Below are positions 24,913-34,422 of a stretch of DNA of 64,000 bases, one piece after another (position 1 is the first letter of the stretch; every line of letters starts with the position of its first letter). Made by a program: the position numbers and the translations under genes. Source of the stretch: Arsukibacterium tuosuense. GTDB lineage: Bacteria; Pseudomonadota; Gammaproteobacteria; Enterobacterales; Alteromonadaceae. The stretch covers positions 248,001-312,000 of the forward strand of contig NZ_OBEB01000002.1 of the NCBI RefSeq assembly GCF_900215315.1. Reading direction: 5' to 3'. The notes below the pieces were generated by a model that saw nothing but the letters and a program-made list of their open reading frames with translations, was not told the DNA's origin and searched no databases.

Positions 24913-25071
24913 TATACCCGTCCTACTTGAAGTTGCAGCGGTGTTGGCTACGTTCACTCACTGGAGCGCCAGCCCGGCCCAATTACATAGTTTGCAATGT
25001 TCATGGGGTCGCACTGGCGTTCCAGTTCGCTCACTTGCCGCCTACCTGCATCTTCAAGTTGTTTGGGTATA
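24913..25071. repeat. 159-bp MITE-like inverted-repeat element
   Basis: Terminal inverted repeats TATACCC (24913-24919) and GGGTATA (25065-25071), then ACTTGAAGTTGCAG (24925-24938) and CTGCATCTTCAAGT (25046-25059). A second inner pair is near ACTGGAGCGCCAG and CTGGCGTTCCAGT. There is no open frame. Elements with the ends TATACCC...ACTTGAAG recur between genes in marine gammaproteobacteria (recollection, not searched). It lies 16 bp upstream of the acyltransferase start. Confidence 0.75.
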
Positions 25072-25163
25072 GTGCTGCCGCTACTGGCAACACGAATTAA
25101 GTTTAAGACAAACAGAGCAGCCACTGGCTGCTCTGTACTTGTCCGATCAGTGGCTATTCTAGC

Positions 25164-27050
25164 TTAATCTTCGAAATAGGTATAACCATATACGCCGGAT
25201 TTCAGTTCATCCAGTAAGGCGTCTTTCTGTTCGGCAGTCATATCCAGTTTAGCCAGTTGATTGCTGTACGACGTTAGCAGTTTAGTGGCATCAAACTGGA
25301 CATAGCGCAGCACATCGGCAACAGTATCGCCTTTGATAATGTTGGTTAGCTTGTAACCACCATCATCGGTCAGTTCAACATGCACGGAATCGGTGTCGCC
25401 AAACAAGTTGTGTAAGTCACCCAGAATTTCCTGATAAGCACCGACCATAAACATGCCTAACAAGTATTGCTCATCTTCTTTGTATACCGGCAGTGGCAGG
25501 CTGGACTCAATACCATTGCCATCGGCGTAACTCTTCAGCTGGCCGTCCGAGTCGCAGGTAATGTCCTGAATAATCGCCCGGTGATCCAGCGGCTCCAGCA
25601 TCCGCTCCAGCGGCATTACCGGAAACAACTGGTCAATACCCCAGGCATCTGGCATTGACTGAAACAAGGAAAAGTTAACGAATAACTTATCAGCCAGCTT
25701 TTCATTCAGTTCATCATGAATTGCCCGGTGTGAGCGGGCAGATAAATCGAGGTTAGCCCGCACTTTATTGATGGTGGCAAAGTAAATTTGTTCCAGCAGT
25801 GACCAGTCCTGCAACGTCAGCAGGCCATGCACATACTGGGCATGAGCATCAGTAAAATAGTGGATAGCATCGTGATACGCCTCTACCGCTGAGCGCGGGG
25901 TAACATTCTGATAGGCGTCCCACAAGCCGAGAATAACGGTCGGGGCATCGTCGCTTGGCTCGGGCAGGTTAACTAAGCCCGGCGCCCGCTCTATATCAAT
26001 CGCATCCGTTACCAGTACCGCATGGTGAGCAGTCATCGCCCGGCCAGACTCGGTAATAATATTCGGGTGTGGTAAGTCGTATTCGTCACAGACTTCTTTT
26101 AAGCCGTTAACCACATTGCGGGCATATTCCATCATGGTGTAGTTCATCGAGCAGGCTGAGCGCGATTTCGAACCTTCATAGTCAACCCCCAAACCGCCAC
26201 CGACATCAACGGTGGTTATAGGCACGCCTAAGGTGCGTAGCTCGGCATAATGGCGGGCACATTCACGAATAGCGTTATGAATATCGCGGATGTTGGCAAT
26301 TTGCGAACCAATATGGAAATGCACCAACTGCAGTAAATCAAGCTTGCCGGCTGCGCGCAGGACATCAATTGCCTGCAACACCTGGGTTGCGGTTAAGCCG
26401 AATTTCCCCTTTTCGCCGCCGGTATTCTGCCACTTGCCTTTACCGACCGAGTTTAAACGAATGCGGATACCAATCCGTGGCGCTGCGCCTAAATTGTCAA
26501 TTTCCCGCAGCAGGGTTTTCAGCTCTGACAGTTTTTCGACCACCACATACACGGTGTGGCCCATCATCTGGCCAATAGTCGCCAGCCGCAAAAACTCACT
26601 GTCTTTGTAGCCATTACAGACGATTTGTAACGGCTTTTCAGTAACCCCCAGAATGGCCATTAATTCAGGTTTACTGCCTGCTTCCAGACCCACTTTACCG
26701 CTTTCGTGGCTGATTAAGCGTTTAACCACAGAGAACTGCTGGTTCACCTTAATCGGGTAAACGGCGGTGTACTGGCCCTGATAGTCTTTTTCGGCTTTGG
26801 CATTTCTGAATGATTTAATCAGGGTATCAACCCGGTGCTGCAAAATGTCGGTAAAGCGCACCAGTACCGGTAAGGTCAGGCCTTCCTCTTTGAAGCGGTT
26901 AGTCAGCTCGGGAAAGCTGATACCCGCTTTGCTGTGATCCTGATCCGGATAGGCAATTAAATTGCCGTCCTGGTTCACATCAAAGTAGCCTTCACTCCAT
27001 ACGGCAACGTTATAAATTGAACGTGCTTTTTCAATACCCCAATCAGCCAT
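25164..27050 (-). CDS. speA: Biosynthetic arginine decarboxylase
   Basis: 628 residues, full length for the family, from ATG 27050 with AAGGAAC upstream. It has a fold type III PLP barrel with the cofactor Lys101 in VYPIKVNQQ. HFHIGSQI and DVGGGLGVDYEGS are phosphate-binding motifs, and EVCDEYDLPHPNIITESGR precedes the C-terminal catalytic domain. The enzyme converts arginine to agmatine, the first step of the arginine route to putrescine. It is divergent from speE across a 135-bp region. No agmatinase or agmatine deiminase gene lies in the window. The product presumably feeds putrescine to SpeE. Confidence 0.97.
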   Translation of the reverse strand: MADWGIEKARSIYNVAVWSEGYFDVNQDGNLIAYPDQDHSKAGISFPELTNRFKEEGLTLPVLVRFTDILQHRVDTLIKSFRNAKAEKDYQGQYTAVYPIKVNQQFSVVKRLISHESGKVGLEAGSKPELMAILGVTEKPLQIVCNGYKDSEFLRLATIGQMMGHTVYVVVEKLSELKTLLREIDNLGAAPRIGIRIRLNSVGKGKWQNTGGEKGKFGLTATQVLQAIDVLRAAGKLDLLQLVHFHIGSQIANIRDIHNAIRECARHYAELRTLGVPITTVDVGGGLGVDYEGSKSRSACSMNYTMMEYARNVVNGLKEVCDEYDLPHPNIITESGRAMTAHHAVLVTDAIDIERAPGLVNLPEPSDDAPTVILGLWDAYQNVTPRSAVEAYHDAIHYFTDAHAQYVHGLLTLQDWSLLEQIYFATINKVRANLDLSARSHRAIHDELNEKLADKLFVNFSLFQSMPDAWGIDQLFPVMPLERMLEPLDHRAIIQDITCDSDGQLKSYADGNGIESSLPLPVYKEDEQYLLGMFMVGAYQEILGDLHNLFGDTDSVHVELTDDGGYKLTNIIKGDTVADVLRYVQFDATKLLTSYSNQLAKLDMTAEQKDALLDELKSGVYGYTYFED

Positions 27051-27185
27051 TACGGTTCCTTAAAAATTTCTGTGTCAGATAGTGTAAAGCCTATGCCGGT
27101 AAGCTGCAGCAAAAAACGATAAAAATTTGTTTGTTGCCGCCCATACAGGCAAAATATGCGACCTATACGTTTAAGGGGAATAAAG

Positions 27186-28049
27186 ATGTCAGTATTTGAT
27201 GACAAAAAGTGGCTAACCGAAGTTTTTGCCGACAGCGGTAGCGTCTTTGGTCTGGCCATTACTAAAAAGCTGGATGAAGTGCAGTCGCCGTTCCAGAAAA
27301 TTGCGATGTATGAAACCAGCCATTTCGGTAATTTGATGGTGATTGACGACGTGATTATGCTCAGTAGCCGCGATAACTTTTTGTATCATGAAATGCTGAG
27401 CCATCCGGTGTTGTTCACTCATCCCAACCCGAAAAACGTGGTAATTATTGGTGGTGGTGACTGCGGTACCCTGCGTGAAGTATTAAAACACCCCGGGGTT
27501 GAAACAGTAACTCAGATTGACATAGACGAGCAGGTTACCCGGATGGCAGAAAAGTACTTCCCGGAGCTGTGTGCGTCGAACAATGATCCTCGGGCAACGT
27601 TGCAGTTTGCTGATGGCATTAAGTTTATGCGGGAAGCAGCGGCTGAGTCAGTCGACGTGATTATTGTCGACTCCACGGACCCGATTGGCCCGGGTGAAGG
27701 TTTATTTAACCGGGCGTTCTATGCCAGCTGCCTGCAAGCGTTACGTTCAGGTGGTATTTTAGTACAGCAAAGCGAGTCGCCGTTAATTCATATGCCGCTG
27801 CTATCAGCTATGCGCCAGGCCATGAGCGATGCTGGTTTTGCCGCATTGCAAACCCTGAATTTTCCGCAGATGGTTTACCCGTCAGGCTGGTGGACTTGCA
27901 CCCTTGCCCGCAAAGGGGCTGCCTTTAATGGTTTCAGGGAAGCTGATGCTCAGCAGGCACCTTTTGCCACTGAATATTACAATGTTGACATTCATAAAGC
28001 CGCTGCTGCATTGCCGAACTTTATGAAAAAAGCGCTGCAAGCCAATTAA
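27186..28049 (+). CDS. speE: Polyamine aminopropyltransferase (spermidine synthase)
   Basis: 287 residues from ATG 27186, with AAGGGGA upstream. The Rossmann fold has the glycine motif IIGGGDCGTLREVLKH, where Cys follows GGGD instead of the usual Gly. DIDEQVTRM binds decarboxylated SAM, and DSTDPIGPGEGLF is the catalytic Asp segment. The N-terminal tetramerisation beta-strands (about 1-60, FQKIAMYETSHFGNLMVID) are complete. It transfers aminopropyl from decarboxylated SAM to putrescine. It sits divergently beside speA, so synthesis of the precursor and its conversion may be controlled together. A terminator follows. Confidence 0.96.
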   Translation: MSVFDDKKWLTEVFADSGSVFGLAITKKLDEVQSPFQKIAMYETSHFGNLMVIDDVIMLSSRDNFLYHEMLSHPVLFTHPNPKNVVIIGGGDCGTLREVLKHPGVETVTQIDIDEQVTRMAEKYFPELCASNNDPRATLQFADGIKFMREAAAESVDVIIVDSTDPIGPGEGLFNRAFYASCLQALRSGGILVQQSESPLIHMPLLSAMRQAMSDAGFAALQTLNFPQMVYPSGWWTCTLARKGAAFNGFREADAQQAPFATEYYNVDIHKAAAALPNFMKKALQAN

Positions 28050-28112
28050 AATAAGGTTTGAAGTAGTACAAATGGCTTAACGCCAGCTGAAAGCAAAAAA
28101 TAAATAACAAAC

Positions 28113-28140
28113 AAGGCTTGCTAAATTGGCAAGCCTTTTG
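28113..28140 (+). terminator. Terminator after speE
   Basis: The perfect 9-bp arms AAGGCTTGC (28113-28121) and GCAAGCCTT (28129-28137), loop TAAATTG, then TTTTG. Confidence 0.8.
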
Positions 28141-28173
28141 TACATTTATTGCTCATAAAAAGGGTGAAGTAAT

Positions 28174-28626
28174 ATGAGATACTTGTCGTTATTGTTTTTT
28201 GGGGCTTTTTCAGCGCAGGCGACGGTGTATAAATGCGAAACAAATGGCGTAGTTGAATTCAGCCAGTTTGCATGTGCCAAGGATGCTGAAGCAGTAGATA
28301 TGCGGCCAGTCGGTACTGCTTTGTCAGGCACCCCGGGCGAGTTCCGGCAGCAGGTCGATGCAGTTAAACGTAAAAGTCGTTTTGTAGAATTTCAAATTGC
28401 TAAACTGGAGCAGGAAAAGACCTTGTTACTGGAAGAGCTTAAGGCTGAGCAGTACAAACTCAGACGCAGTTTCCCCCGGGCAGAAGAAGTCGCCGCCATT
28501 GCCCAGAAAATTGAGCGCACTGAACAACGCTATGCCGAAAAGATTAGCACTGAACGTGCTACTTTGCGGGGCTTGCAAGCGCAAGTGGTAACACTGGAGC
28601 GGCAATACGCCAAAGCTGCCAATTAA
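28174..28626 (+). CDS. DUF4124-domain exported coiled-coil protein
   Basis: 150 residues from ATG 28174, preceded by AAGGGTGAAG. A signal peptide (residues 1-17, ending SAQA) is followed by a small DUF4124 domain (VYKCETNGVVEFSQFAC, about 18-45), whose Cys pair probably forms a disulfide. The rest (about 60-148) is a highly charged coiled coil. The protein is expected in the periplasm. DUF4124 proteins have no established biochemical role. A second DUF4124 protein is encoded at 32740. The gene stands alone between two terminators. Confidence 0.82.
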   Translation: MRYLSLLFFGAFSAQATVYKCETNGVVEFSQFACAKDAEAVDMRPVGTALSGTPGEFRQQVDAVKRKSRFVEFQIAKLEQEKTLLLEELKAEQYKLRRSFPRAEEVAAIAQKIERTEQRYAEKISTERATLRGLQAQVVTLERQYAKAAN

Positions 28627-28654
28627 TTAGTGTTAGCCCTGATATATCAAAAAC

Positions 28655-28674
28655 CCGCTGAACAGCGGATTTTT
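28655..28674 (+). terminator. Weak terminator after the DUF4124 gene
   Basis: CCGCTG (28655-28660) and CAGCGG (28663-28668) form a short stem with a tight loop, followed by five T. Confidence 0.5.
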
Positions 28675-28750
28675 GTATTTTAACAGTATGTCCGCACTGC
28701 ACCTGCACCGCAAAAGGCAGCTGGCCGAGAGAACTCCGCCAGCAGGATTA

Positions 28751-31624
28751 TTACAGGGTAAAAGAGGCGCGCAGATACCAAAAGCGACTGCCTGGCATGT
28801 CATAGGTTGAAGGGTCATAGCCATTAAGTGAGCAAGACAGACAAACCGGCGGCTCTTTGCCAAAAACGTTATTGATACCCAGGCTAAGTTGTAAGCCAGA
28901 GAATATCTGATCGGTGGTCCAGCTTAGCTGCGCATCATGGAAGGTAGTGCTACCCAGCTTGTTGTAGCCGTTTTGCGGATTATTACGGCAAATTGCGAAA
29001 CTGGCTGCATCGCCACAACTTTCTACCAAATCACTGGTATATCGCATGGTCCAGCTCACCCGCCATGCTTCATAACTCAAATTAGCGGCCAGGTTGCTGC
29101 TCCATTCCGGGATGCCGCTGTCATTCACTTCAATGCCTACCGTTTTCGGTTGGGGCTGACCATTGGCATCGAGGACGGTGTAATCGTCCACAAAGGTGGT
29201 ACGCCAGTTAACGCTAAGCTGGCCATAATCCGCCGCAGGCAGTAACCAGTTAACGTCAAAGTCGAAACCAGAGGTATCTATCTGGCCGATATTAGTCAGC
29301 ACATTGTTAAAGCTGTTGATGGCCCCAAAACTATTGCGACTGATACCGTTACAGAAGTTATCATCCAGCGTCTGGACACAGAGATTGAGCTGGGTCTGAG
29401 CATCCAGTGCCTGAATGGCGCCTTTCAGCTCGTGCTGGTACCAGGAAACACTGATATCCATTCTTTCAGACCAGCTTTGTTGTACCGCGAATTGCGGACT
29501 GTACACCGCGCCCAGGTTGTAGCTGGTGGACGTTTCCGGCGCCAGATCACGGTTACCACCGGTAATAACACCAATTTGCGGATTTGGCTGCTCGTAATCT
29601 GCCGGAACGCCCAGCGTGGCACAATTAGCAACAATCGCGCTGTTTACCGGTGCCGAGCAGGGATCAGAAATCACCGCATCAAAACCGCTGGCAGAACCAA
29701 ATAGCTCGCCGATATTCGGTGCCCTGAAGCCTTCAGACCAACTGCCCCGCAACAGCATTTCATCTGATATCAGCCAGCGGACACCGATTTTGCTGGTAGA
29801 TTCGCCACCAAAAGTAGAGTAGTCAGAATAACGACTGGCCAGGCTCAAATCCAACTGCTCAGCCAACGCAGTATCACGCAGTAACGGCACGCTTAGCTCA
29901 AGATACAGCTCGTTGACATCCAGTGAACCCGCTGTTGGTAACGACACCACACCGTTATATTCCCCTGACACGGTTAAACCATCAGGATTATACTCACCGG
30001 TATATTTACGGGACTCCCAGCCACCGGCAAAGCTTAACGGGCCGGCTGGCAACTCTGTTATATCGCCGGTTAAATTAACGGAATAAAGACTGAGTTTGTT
30101 TTCACTGCTGTCACGGACAATCGGCTGAATATAGCTGAGCATATCGCTGCTGATACTGCCTTCACCAAAAATATCCAGTGGCACGCAGTTTGGATCTGCC
30201 TGACATGCTGCTAGCGGCCCTAAGGCAGTGGACAAGCGGCGTGCGTTATAACTACCGAAGTTATCCTGACGGGCACGGTTGGTACTGTAAGCGGCATTGA
30301 TATCCCAATAAATTGGCTGGCCACTGGCCATAAACTGGCCTTCCATACCGGTTGCGACGTAAAACGTATCGACCTTTTGCTCAAAGCGCCGCGCGCCGCC
30401 TTCCAGTGGCCGGCGACCTGCTAAAGCCAGATTTGTGCCCGCACCGGTACTGATAAGGTCAAAACCAAAGGGGTTATATGGGTTGTCGGCAGCGATAGTA
30501 ATGTTGTCTGCCCAGAAATTGGTCGGTGCGGCAGTACCAATAAAGAACGGTTCTGGTGCAGCCTGATTGACACTATTGCGCTGGTTATACAAGGCTCTTA
30601 AATACCAGCTGGTATCATCAGCTAACTGATAAGTTTGCTGAGTATAGAGCGACATTCGTTTATTTGGGGTTTGGAGCAGATTATAGGTGGCAAAGTTGAA
30701 GCGGTCATCGTTGGTAAAACAGTGGAAATCATCAGTACGGTCACAACTGTCGCCCAGCGCCGGATTGTAAGTCGGGCTGGTAACACCGGCATTGGGGACT
30801 AAATCGAGTTCTGCACCTGTATTCGGGTCAGTAAAAATGAAGCGGCCAGCCGGAATAGCCGAACTACCAAACGCTACCCCGGTACCAGGTACTGGCAAGC
30901 TGGAGCGATCGCGATCGCTGGCATTAACTTCTTCCTGCTCGTTGTAACTGGCAGCGACAAAGTAACTGTGCTTGTCATTGCTGCCACCAAAGCTCAGTTC
31001 AAAATCCATATTGTGGCCATCACCCTTGGTAAACTGACCGACCCTGCTGCTAAAGCGGGCTTTATCGTCAGTTTTGCGGGTAATAATGTTAACTACACCG
31101 GCAATTGCGTCTGAACCGTAGATGGAAGAGGCGCCATCTTCCAGAACTTCAATCCGGTCGACAATAGCCAGGGGGATGGTGTTTAAATCGACGACGCCGC
31201 CAACCCCAGACGCTGAACTTTCATTAACCCAGCGAATGCCATCGACTAGTACCAGCACACGTTTGGCACCAAGATGCCGCAAGTCGACGGTGGTTGCGCC
31301 AGCCCCAACGCCGCCGCCATCAGGCGGAAAACCGAAATTACCGCTGGAATTGAACTTGGTATTCAGGGCAGAGCCTGATGCTGTTATGTTCTGAATAATA
31401 TCACCGATAGAGGAGAGGCCTGACCGGTCAATAAAATCCCGATCCAAAATCTGAACCGGACTTTTCCCCTCCAGTTCGGTTTGTTTTATCCGGCTGCCGG
31501 TAACTTCTATCCGCTCAACATTGGCATCTTCTGCCTGCTGTGCCTGCTGTGCCTGTAGTTGTGGTGCATTAGCGAGTAACGCTGTGGTGATGGCAAAACT
31601 TAAGGTTGAATATGACATTCGCAT
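28751..31624 (-). CDS. TonB-dependent outer membrane receptor
   Basis: 957 residues from ATG 31624, with AAGGA upstream; a second ATG lies two codons in. Signal peptide (about 1-25). The plug domain (about 45-165) starts with the TonB-box-like [14 protein letters not shown] and continues with [25 protein letters not shown] and [15 protein letters not shown]. It ends in a 22-strand barrel with a final SFTL strand. Loop cysteines (CDRTDDFHC and LSCSL regions) probably form surface disulfides. It imports a ligand too large for porins using TonB energy. The ligand is unknown: no Fur-type box or siderophore gene adjoins it. Barrel family resemblance is to the Gly-rich plug type common in Alteromonadales and Xanthomonadales. 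Confidence 0.93.
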   Translation of the reverse strand: MRMSYSTLSFAITTALLANAPQLQAQQAQQAEDANVERIEVTGSRIKQTELEGKSPVQILDRDFIDRSGLSSIGDIIQNITASGSALNTKFNSSGNFGFPPDGGGVGAGATTVDLRHLGAKRVLVLVDGIRWVNESSASGVGGVVDLNTIPLAIVDRIEVLEDGASSIYGSDAIAGVVNIITRKTDDKARFSSRVGQFTKGDGHNMDFELSFGGSNDKHSYFVAASYNEQEEVNASDRDRSSLPVPGTGVAFGSSAIPAGRFIFTDPNTGAELDLVPNAGVTSPTYNPALGDSCDRTDDFHCFTNDDRFNFATYNLLQTPNKRMSLYTQQTYQLADDTSWYLRALYNQRNSVNQAAPEPFFIGTAAPTNFWADNITIAADNPYNPFGFDLISTGAGTNLALAGRRPLEGGARRFEQKVDTFYVATGMEGQFMASGQPIYWDINAAYSTNRARQDNFGSYNARRLSTALGPLAACQADPNCVPLDIFGEGSISSDMLSYIQPIVRDSSENKLSLYSVNLTGDITELPAGPLSFAGGWESRKYTGEYNPDGLTVSGEYNGVVSLPTAGSLDVNELYLELSVPLLRDTALAEQLDLSLASRYSDYSTFGGESTSKIGVRWLISDEMLLRGSWSEGFRAPNIGELFGSASGFDAVISDPCSAPVNSAIVANCATLGVPADYEQPNPQIGVITGGNRDLAPETSTSYNLGAVYSPQFAVQQSWSERMDISVSWYQHELKGAIQALDAQTQLNLCVQTLDDNFCNGISRNSFGAINSFNNVLTNIGQIDTSGFDFDVNWLLPAADYGQLSVNWRTTFVDDYTVLDANGQPQPKTVGIEVNDSGIPEWSSNLAANLSYEAWRVSWTMRYTSDLVESCGDAASFAICRNNPQNGYNKLGSTTFHDAQLSWTTDQIFSGLQLSLGINNVFGKEPPVCLSCSLNGYDPSTYDMPGSRFWYLRASFTL

Positions 31625-31835
31625 AAAGCTGTTCCTTGTTGTAGTTGTTTTAAAACCTGAGTCAGCGACTACTCCGGGAACAGCTTTAAAGCCCGGCCTG
31701 CTTCAGGCTTAGCGCACTTTAGGTAAGTTTGTGTTGTCATAAAACAGACAAACAGCAACAGCATAGCTAACAACGGGCAGTTTGTAAAAATAATGCAAAT
31801 TCAGTGAAATTTGGGGTGTAATGTTTTTTTGACGT

Positions 31836-31861
31836 AAAAAAAGAGCCTCTCGGCTCTTTTT
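31836..31861 (-). terminator. Terminator of the OmpA lipoprotein gene
   Basis: AAAAAGAGCC (31838-31847) pairs perfectly with GGCTCTTTTT (31852-31861) around TCTC. On the minus strand the hairpin is followed by a T-run. The TonB receptor promoter must lie between 31625 and 31835. Confidence 0.8.
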
Positions 31862-31880
31862 AAGTGGCTTTGTTTAATAG

Positions 31881-32513
31881 TTATTCAACAATCGGCTCTA
31901 TATGAATTTCTACCCGGCGGTTTTGCGCCCGGTTGGCATCAGACGTATTGGCCACTGCCGGATAGTTCGGGCCATAGCCCTGGGTTTCTAAACGGATTGA
32001 CTGGACATTCTGCGCCATTAAATAATTTTTAACTGCATCCGCCCGGGCCATCGATAAGTTCATATTGTATTGGTAAGGACCAGTATCGTCGGTGTGGCCG
32101 GCAATAACCAACATGGTTTTTTCATAGTCACGTAGCACTTTGGCTATATCATTAAATACCGGATACAAATTAGATTTAATGTCAGAGCGGTTAATATCAA
32201 ACGTAAGCTGGGCCGGAATATCCAGTTTTAATATATCGCCATCGCGGATAACTTTTACCCCGGAGCCACTTAGCTCTTCCCGCATGGCTTTTTCCTGGTT
32301 ATCCATATAGCTGCCAACTGCGGCACCTGCCAGCGCGCCAACAGCGGCGCCGATCACTAAACGTTTGTCTTTGTGATTGCCGGTGGCTTTACCGGCAATA
32401 GCGCCGGCGACAGCACCTATGGCGGCTCCTTTAGTAGCATTATTCTGGTTAGCGCAGCCGGCTAATATCAGGCTGGCGGCGAGGGTAGTAACTGCAAAAG
32501 ACATAAACTTCAT
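31881..32513 (-). CDS. YiaD-like OmpA-family lipoprotein with glycine zipper
   Basis: 210 residues from ATG 32513, with AAGGAG upstream; the longer frame is rejected because it lacks a site. The lipobox is ILAGC (Cys20). A glycine-zipper segment follows (about 30-70, KGAAIGAVAGAIAGKATG and VIGAAVGALAGAAVG). Residues about 95-208 are the OmpA peptidoglycan-binding domain with AGHTDDTGPYQYN and AQNRRVEIHIEP. It is an outer-membrane-anchored protein that binds peptidoglycan and probably stabilises the envelope. This is the same architecture as E. coli YiaD, which suppresses BamD mutants. Unlike the OmpA lipoprotein of the 6-12 kb island, it has no DUF4398 part and no visible Crp-type palindrome. 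Confidence 0.92.
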   Translation of the reverse strand: MKFMSFAVTTLAASLILAGCANQNNATKGAAIGAVAGAIAGKATGNHKDKRLVIGAAVGALAGAAVGSYMDNQEKAMREELSGSGVKVIRDGDILKLDIPAQLTFDINRSDIKSNLYPVFNDIAKVLRDYEKTMLVIAGHTDDTGPYQYNMNLSMARADAVKNYLMAQNVQSIRLETQGYGPNYPAVANTSDANRAQNRRVEIHIEPIVE

Positions 32514-32739
32514 AACGTACTCCTTAGAATTATCATTCGAGCTTAACACTGTTCTCTGAATTGCTGCTGAACTTCATTGAATACTTAAGTTTGTGTTATT
32601 TCTTTACAATTTGCTGGAAACATATCATGTAGATTTAATGTAAATAGAATTCCCTTTCATGGCTTTTTTGGGTAAGGTAAGCGGGTTTTGGGTAGCAAGA
32701 ATGGCCACCCGCAGTTTGAGACAATCAGGACATACAGTA

Positions 32740-33252
32740 ATGATAACTATAATTCGTTGTTTTTGTTTGTTATTTTTTTTGGGGTTAGCTCAGGTAGTAG
32801 ATGCCAGTGTATTTAAATGTACGGCAGCAGATGGCAGTGTGGTATTTCAGGGCTCGCCTTGTATTAGCGGTGACGAAGCACAAATAGATATGCTGTTTGG
32901 CGAGCAGGAACAGCGCAAACCAATGGCAATGCTTGCTGGCAGCTGGTGTGAGCTGGGTACATCTAAGGTACTGGATGGTACGGTATACCGGGACGAAGCC
33001 TTAAGTAAAACCTGGGTATTTGCAGAGCATCAGATGACTCAGCATATTCAGCAAGGTCAGCGTCAGGACACGTTTAATTACAATATCCGGCAGCAAACAG
33101 GTAACTTTGTGATTGATCATCCGGCTTTTGGCAGCGGCCAGGTAAGTTGGCATGTCCGTCGTCATACTGAGCAGGAGCTTGTTATTGCCGCCTATGGCAA
33201 CTTTACCCACCTGACTGCCGGCGAGTGTAATGTTGCAATGGTGCGGAATTAA
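32740..33252 (+). CDS. DUF4124-domain exported protein
   Basis: 170 residues from ATG 32740, preceded by CAGGA. A signal peptide (1-24, ending VVDA) is followed by the DUF4124 core (SVFKCTAADGSVVFQGSPC) with two Cys. The C-terminal 100 residues contain a beta-rich region with Cys at both ends (SWCELGTSK and AGECNVAM), probably joined by a disulfide. The function is unknown. It is the only gene between the OmpA lipoprotein (divergent) and proB. The 227 bp upstream hold the divergent promoters and a T-rich stretch, with nothing else recognised. Confidence 0.8.
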   Translation: MITIIRCFCLLFFLGLAQVVDASVFKCTAADGSVVFQGSPCISGDEAQIDMLFGEQEQRKPMAMLAGSWCELGTSKVLDGTVYRDEALSKTWVFAEHQMTQHIQQGQRQDTFNYNIRQQTGNFVIDHPAFGSGQVSWHVRRHTEQELVIAAYGNFTHLTAGECNVAMVRN

Positions 33253-33315
33253 AAATAAATAGACATATAGACGCCTGAATCGTAAGCTGCTGCCATCGTT
33301 TAGCGGGAGTATGTT

Positions 33316-34422
33316 ATGGCTTTTGCGTCCTGGCGTCGTATCGTAATTAAAGTGGGCAGCGCGCTGATTGCGCCCTCCGCCCACGGCTGTTCTACCCGCT
33401 ATCTGTTAACCATTGCCCGTTTTATTGCTGAATGCCGGCTGGCTGGCAAAGAGGTGGTACTGGTATCATCCGGCAGTGTGGCTGCGGGGCGCAACGCCAT
33501 TGCTGCGAAGCAGCAGCCACTACCCATTAATATTAAACAAGCCATGGCTGCGGTAGGCCAAAGCCGGATGATGGCGAGCTGGAGCCAGCTATTTGACTTT
33601 GACTGTGCCCAGATATTGTTGACGCATGACGACCTGCAAGACCGCAGCCGTTATCTGAACATCGACAATACCCTGCGCACGTTGCTGGCCAATCAGGTTT
33701 TACCCATCGTTAATGAAAATGACTCAGTGGCAACGGCCGAGCTGAAAGTGGGTGACAACGACAACTTAGCAGCATTGGTGGCAATAGTGGTCGATGCCGA
33801 CGTGCTGCTAATTTGTTCAGACATTGATGGTTTATATACTGCCAATCCCAGGTTGGAACCCGATGCCAGGCACATCACTGAAGTACCACAAATAACCAGT
33901 GCTATTTACAGCATGGCCGGTGGCAGTCACCATGCTATTGGTACCGGCGGTATGCTGACCAAAATTCAGGCCGCAGATAAGGCCACTAAGGCTGGTATCG
34001 ATACCCTTATTATCAACGGTCAGGATCCCGGCAGCTTTGAAAAATTACTGGCAGGTGCAGCGGCCGGCACCCGTTTTGTCCGGCAGCAAGACCGGCTTAG
34101 TGCTAAGAAGCACTGGTTGCTGAATACCTTAAAACAACAGGGCGTAATAGAAGTTGATGCCGGTGCCTGTATTGCATTAGATAAACATGGTGCGTCATTA
34201 CTTGCCAGTGGTATTGTCAGCTGCAGTGGCAACTTTGAAAAAGGTGATGCATTACTTATTACCGGACCACAGCAGCAGCCCCTGGCCAAGGGCATCAGTC
34301 AGTACAGCTCAAAAGAACTTGGCATAATAAAGGGCCTGCACAGTAAAGACATCGTTGCGGCGCTTGGTTACTGCCCCAGTGAGGAAGTTGTGCACCGCAA
34401 CGATTTGGTGTTACTGACTTAG
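33316..34422 (+). CDS. proB: Glutamate 5-kinase
   Basis: 368 residues from ATG 33316, preceded by GGGAG. The N-terminal amino acid kinase domain (about 5-255) has IKVGSALIA, VSSGSVAAGRN, the glutamate-binding segment LPIVNENDSVAT and GDNDNLAALVA. The C-terminal PUA domain (about 275-368) contains GASLLASGI. It phosphorylates glutamate to gamma-glutamyl phosphate, the first step of proline synthesis, and is normally proline-inhibited. proA is not adjacent, unlike in Enterobacteria. Its stop overlaps that of the convergent coiled-coil lipoprotein gene. Confidence 0.96.
   Translation: MAFASWRRIVIKVGSALIAPSAHGCSTRYLLTIARFIAECRLAGKEVVLVSSGSVAAGRNAIAAKQQPLPINIKQAMAAVGQSRMMASWSQLFDFDCAQILLTHDDLQDRSRYLNIDNTLRTLLANQVLPIVNENDSVATAELKVGDNDNLAALVAIVVDADVLLICSDIDGLYTANPRLEPDARHITEVPQITSAIYSMAGGSHHAIGTGGMLTKIQAADKATKAGIDTLIINGQDPGSFEKLLAGAAAGTRFVRQQDRLSAKKHWLLNTLKQQGVIEVDAGACIALDKHGASLLASGIVSCSGNFEKGDALLITGPQQQPLAKGISQYSSKELGIIKGLHSKDIVAALGYCPSEEVVHRNDLVLLT

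Noticed and set aside
31700-31720. Crp-type site upstream of the TonB receptor
   Set aside because: TTAGCGCAC matches only one half site; the other half is absent.
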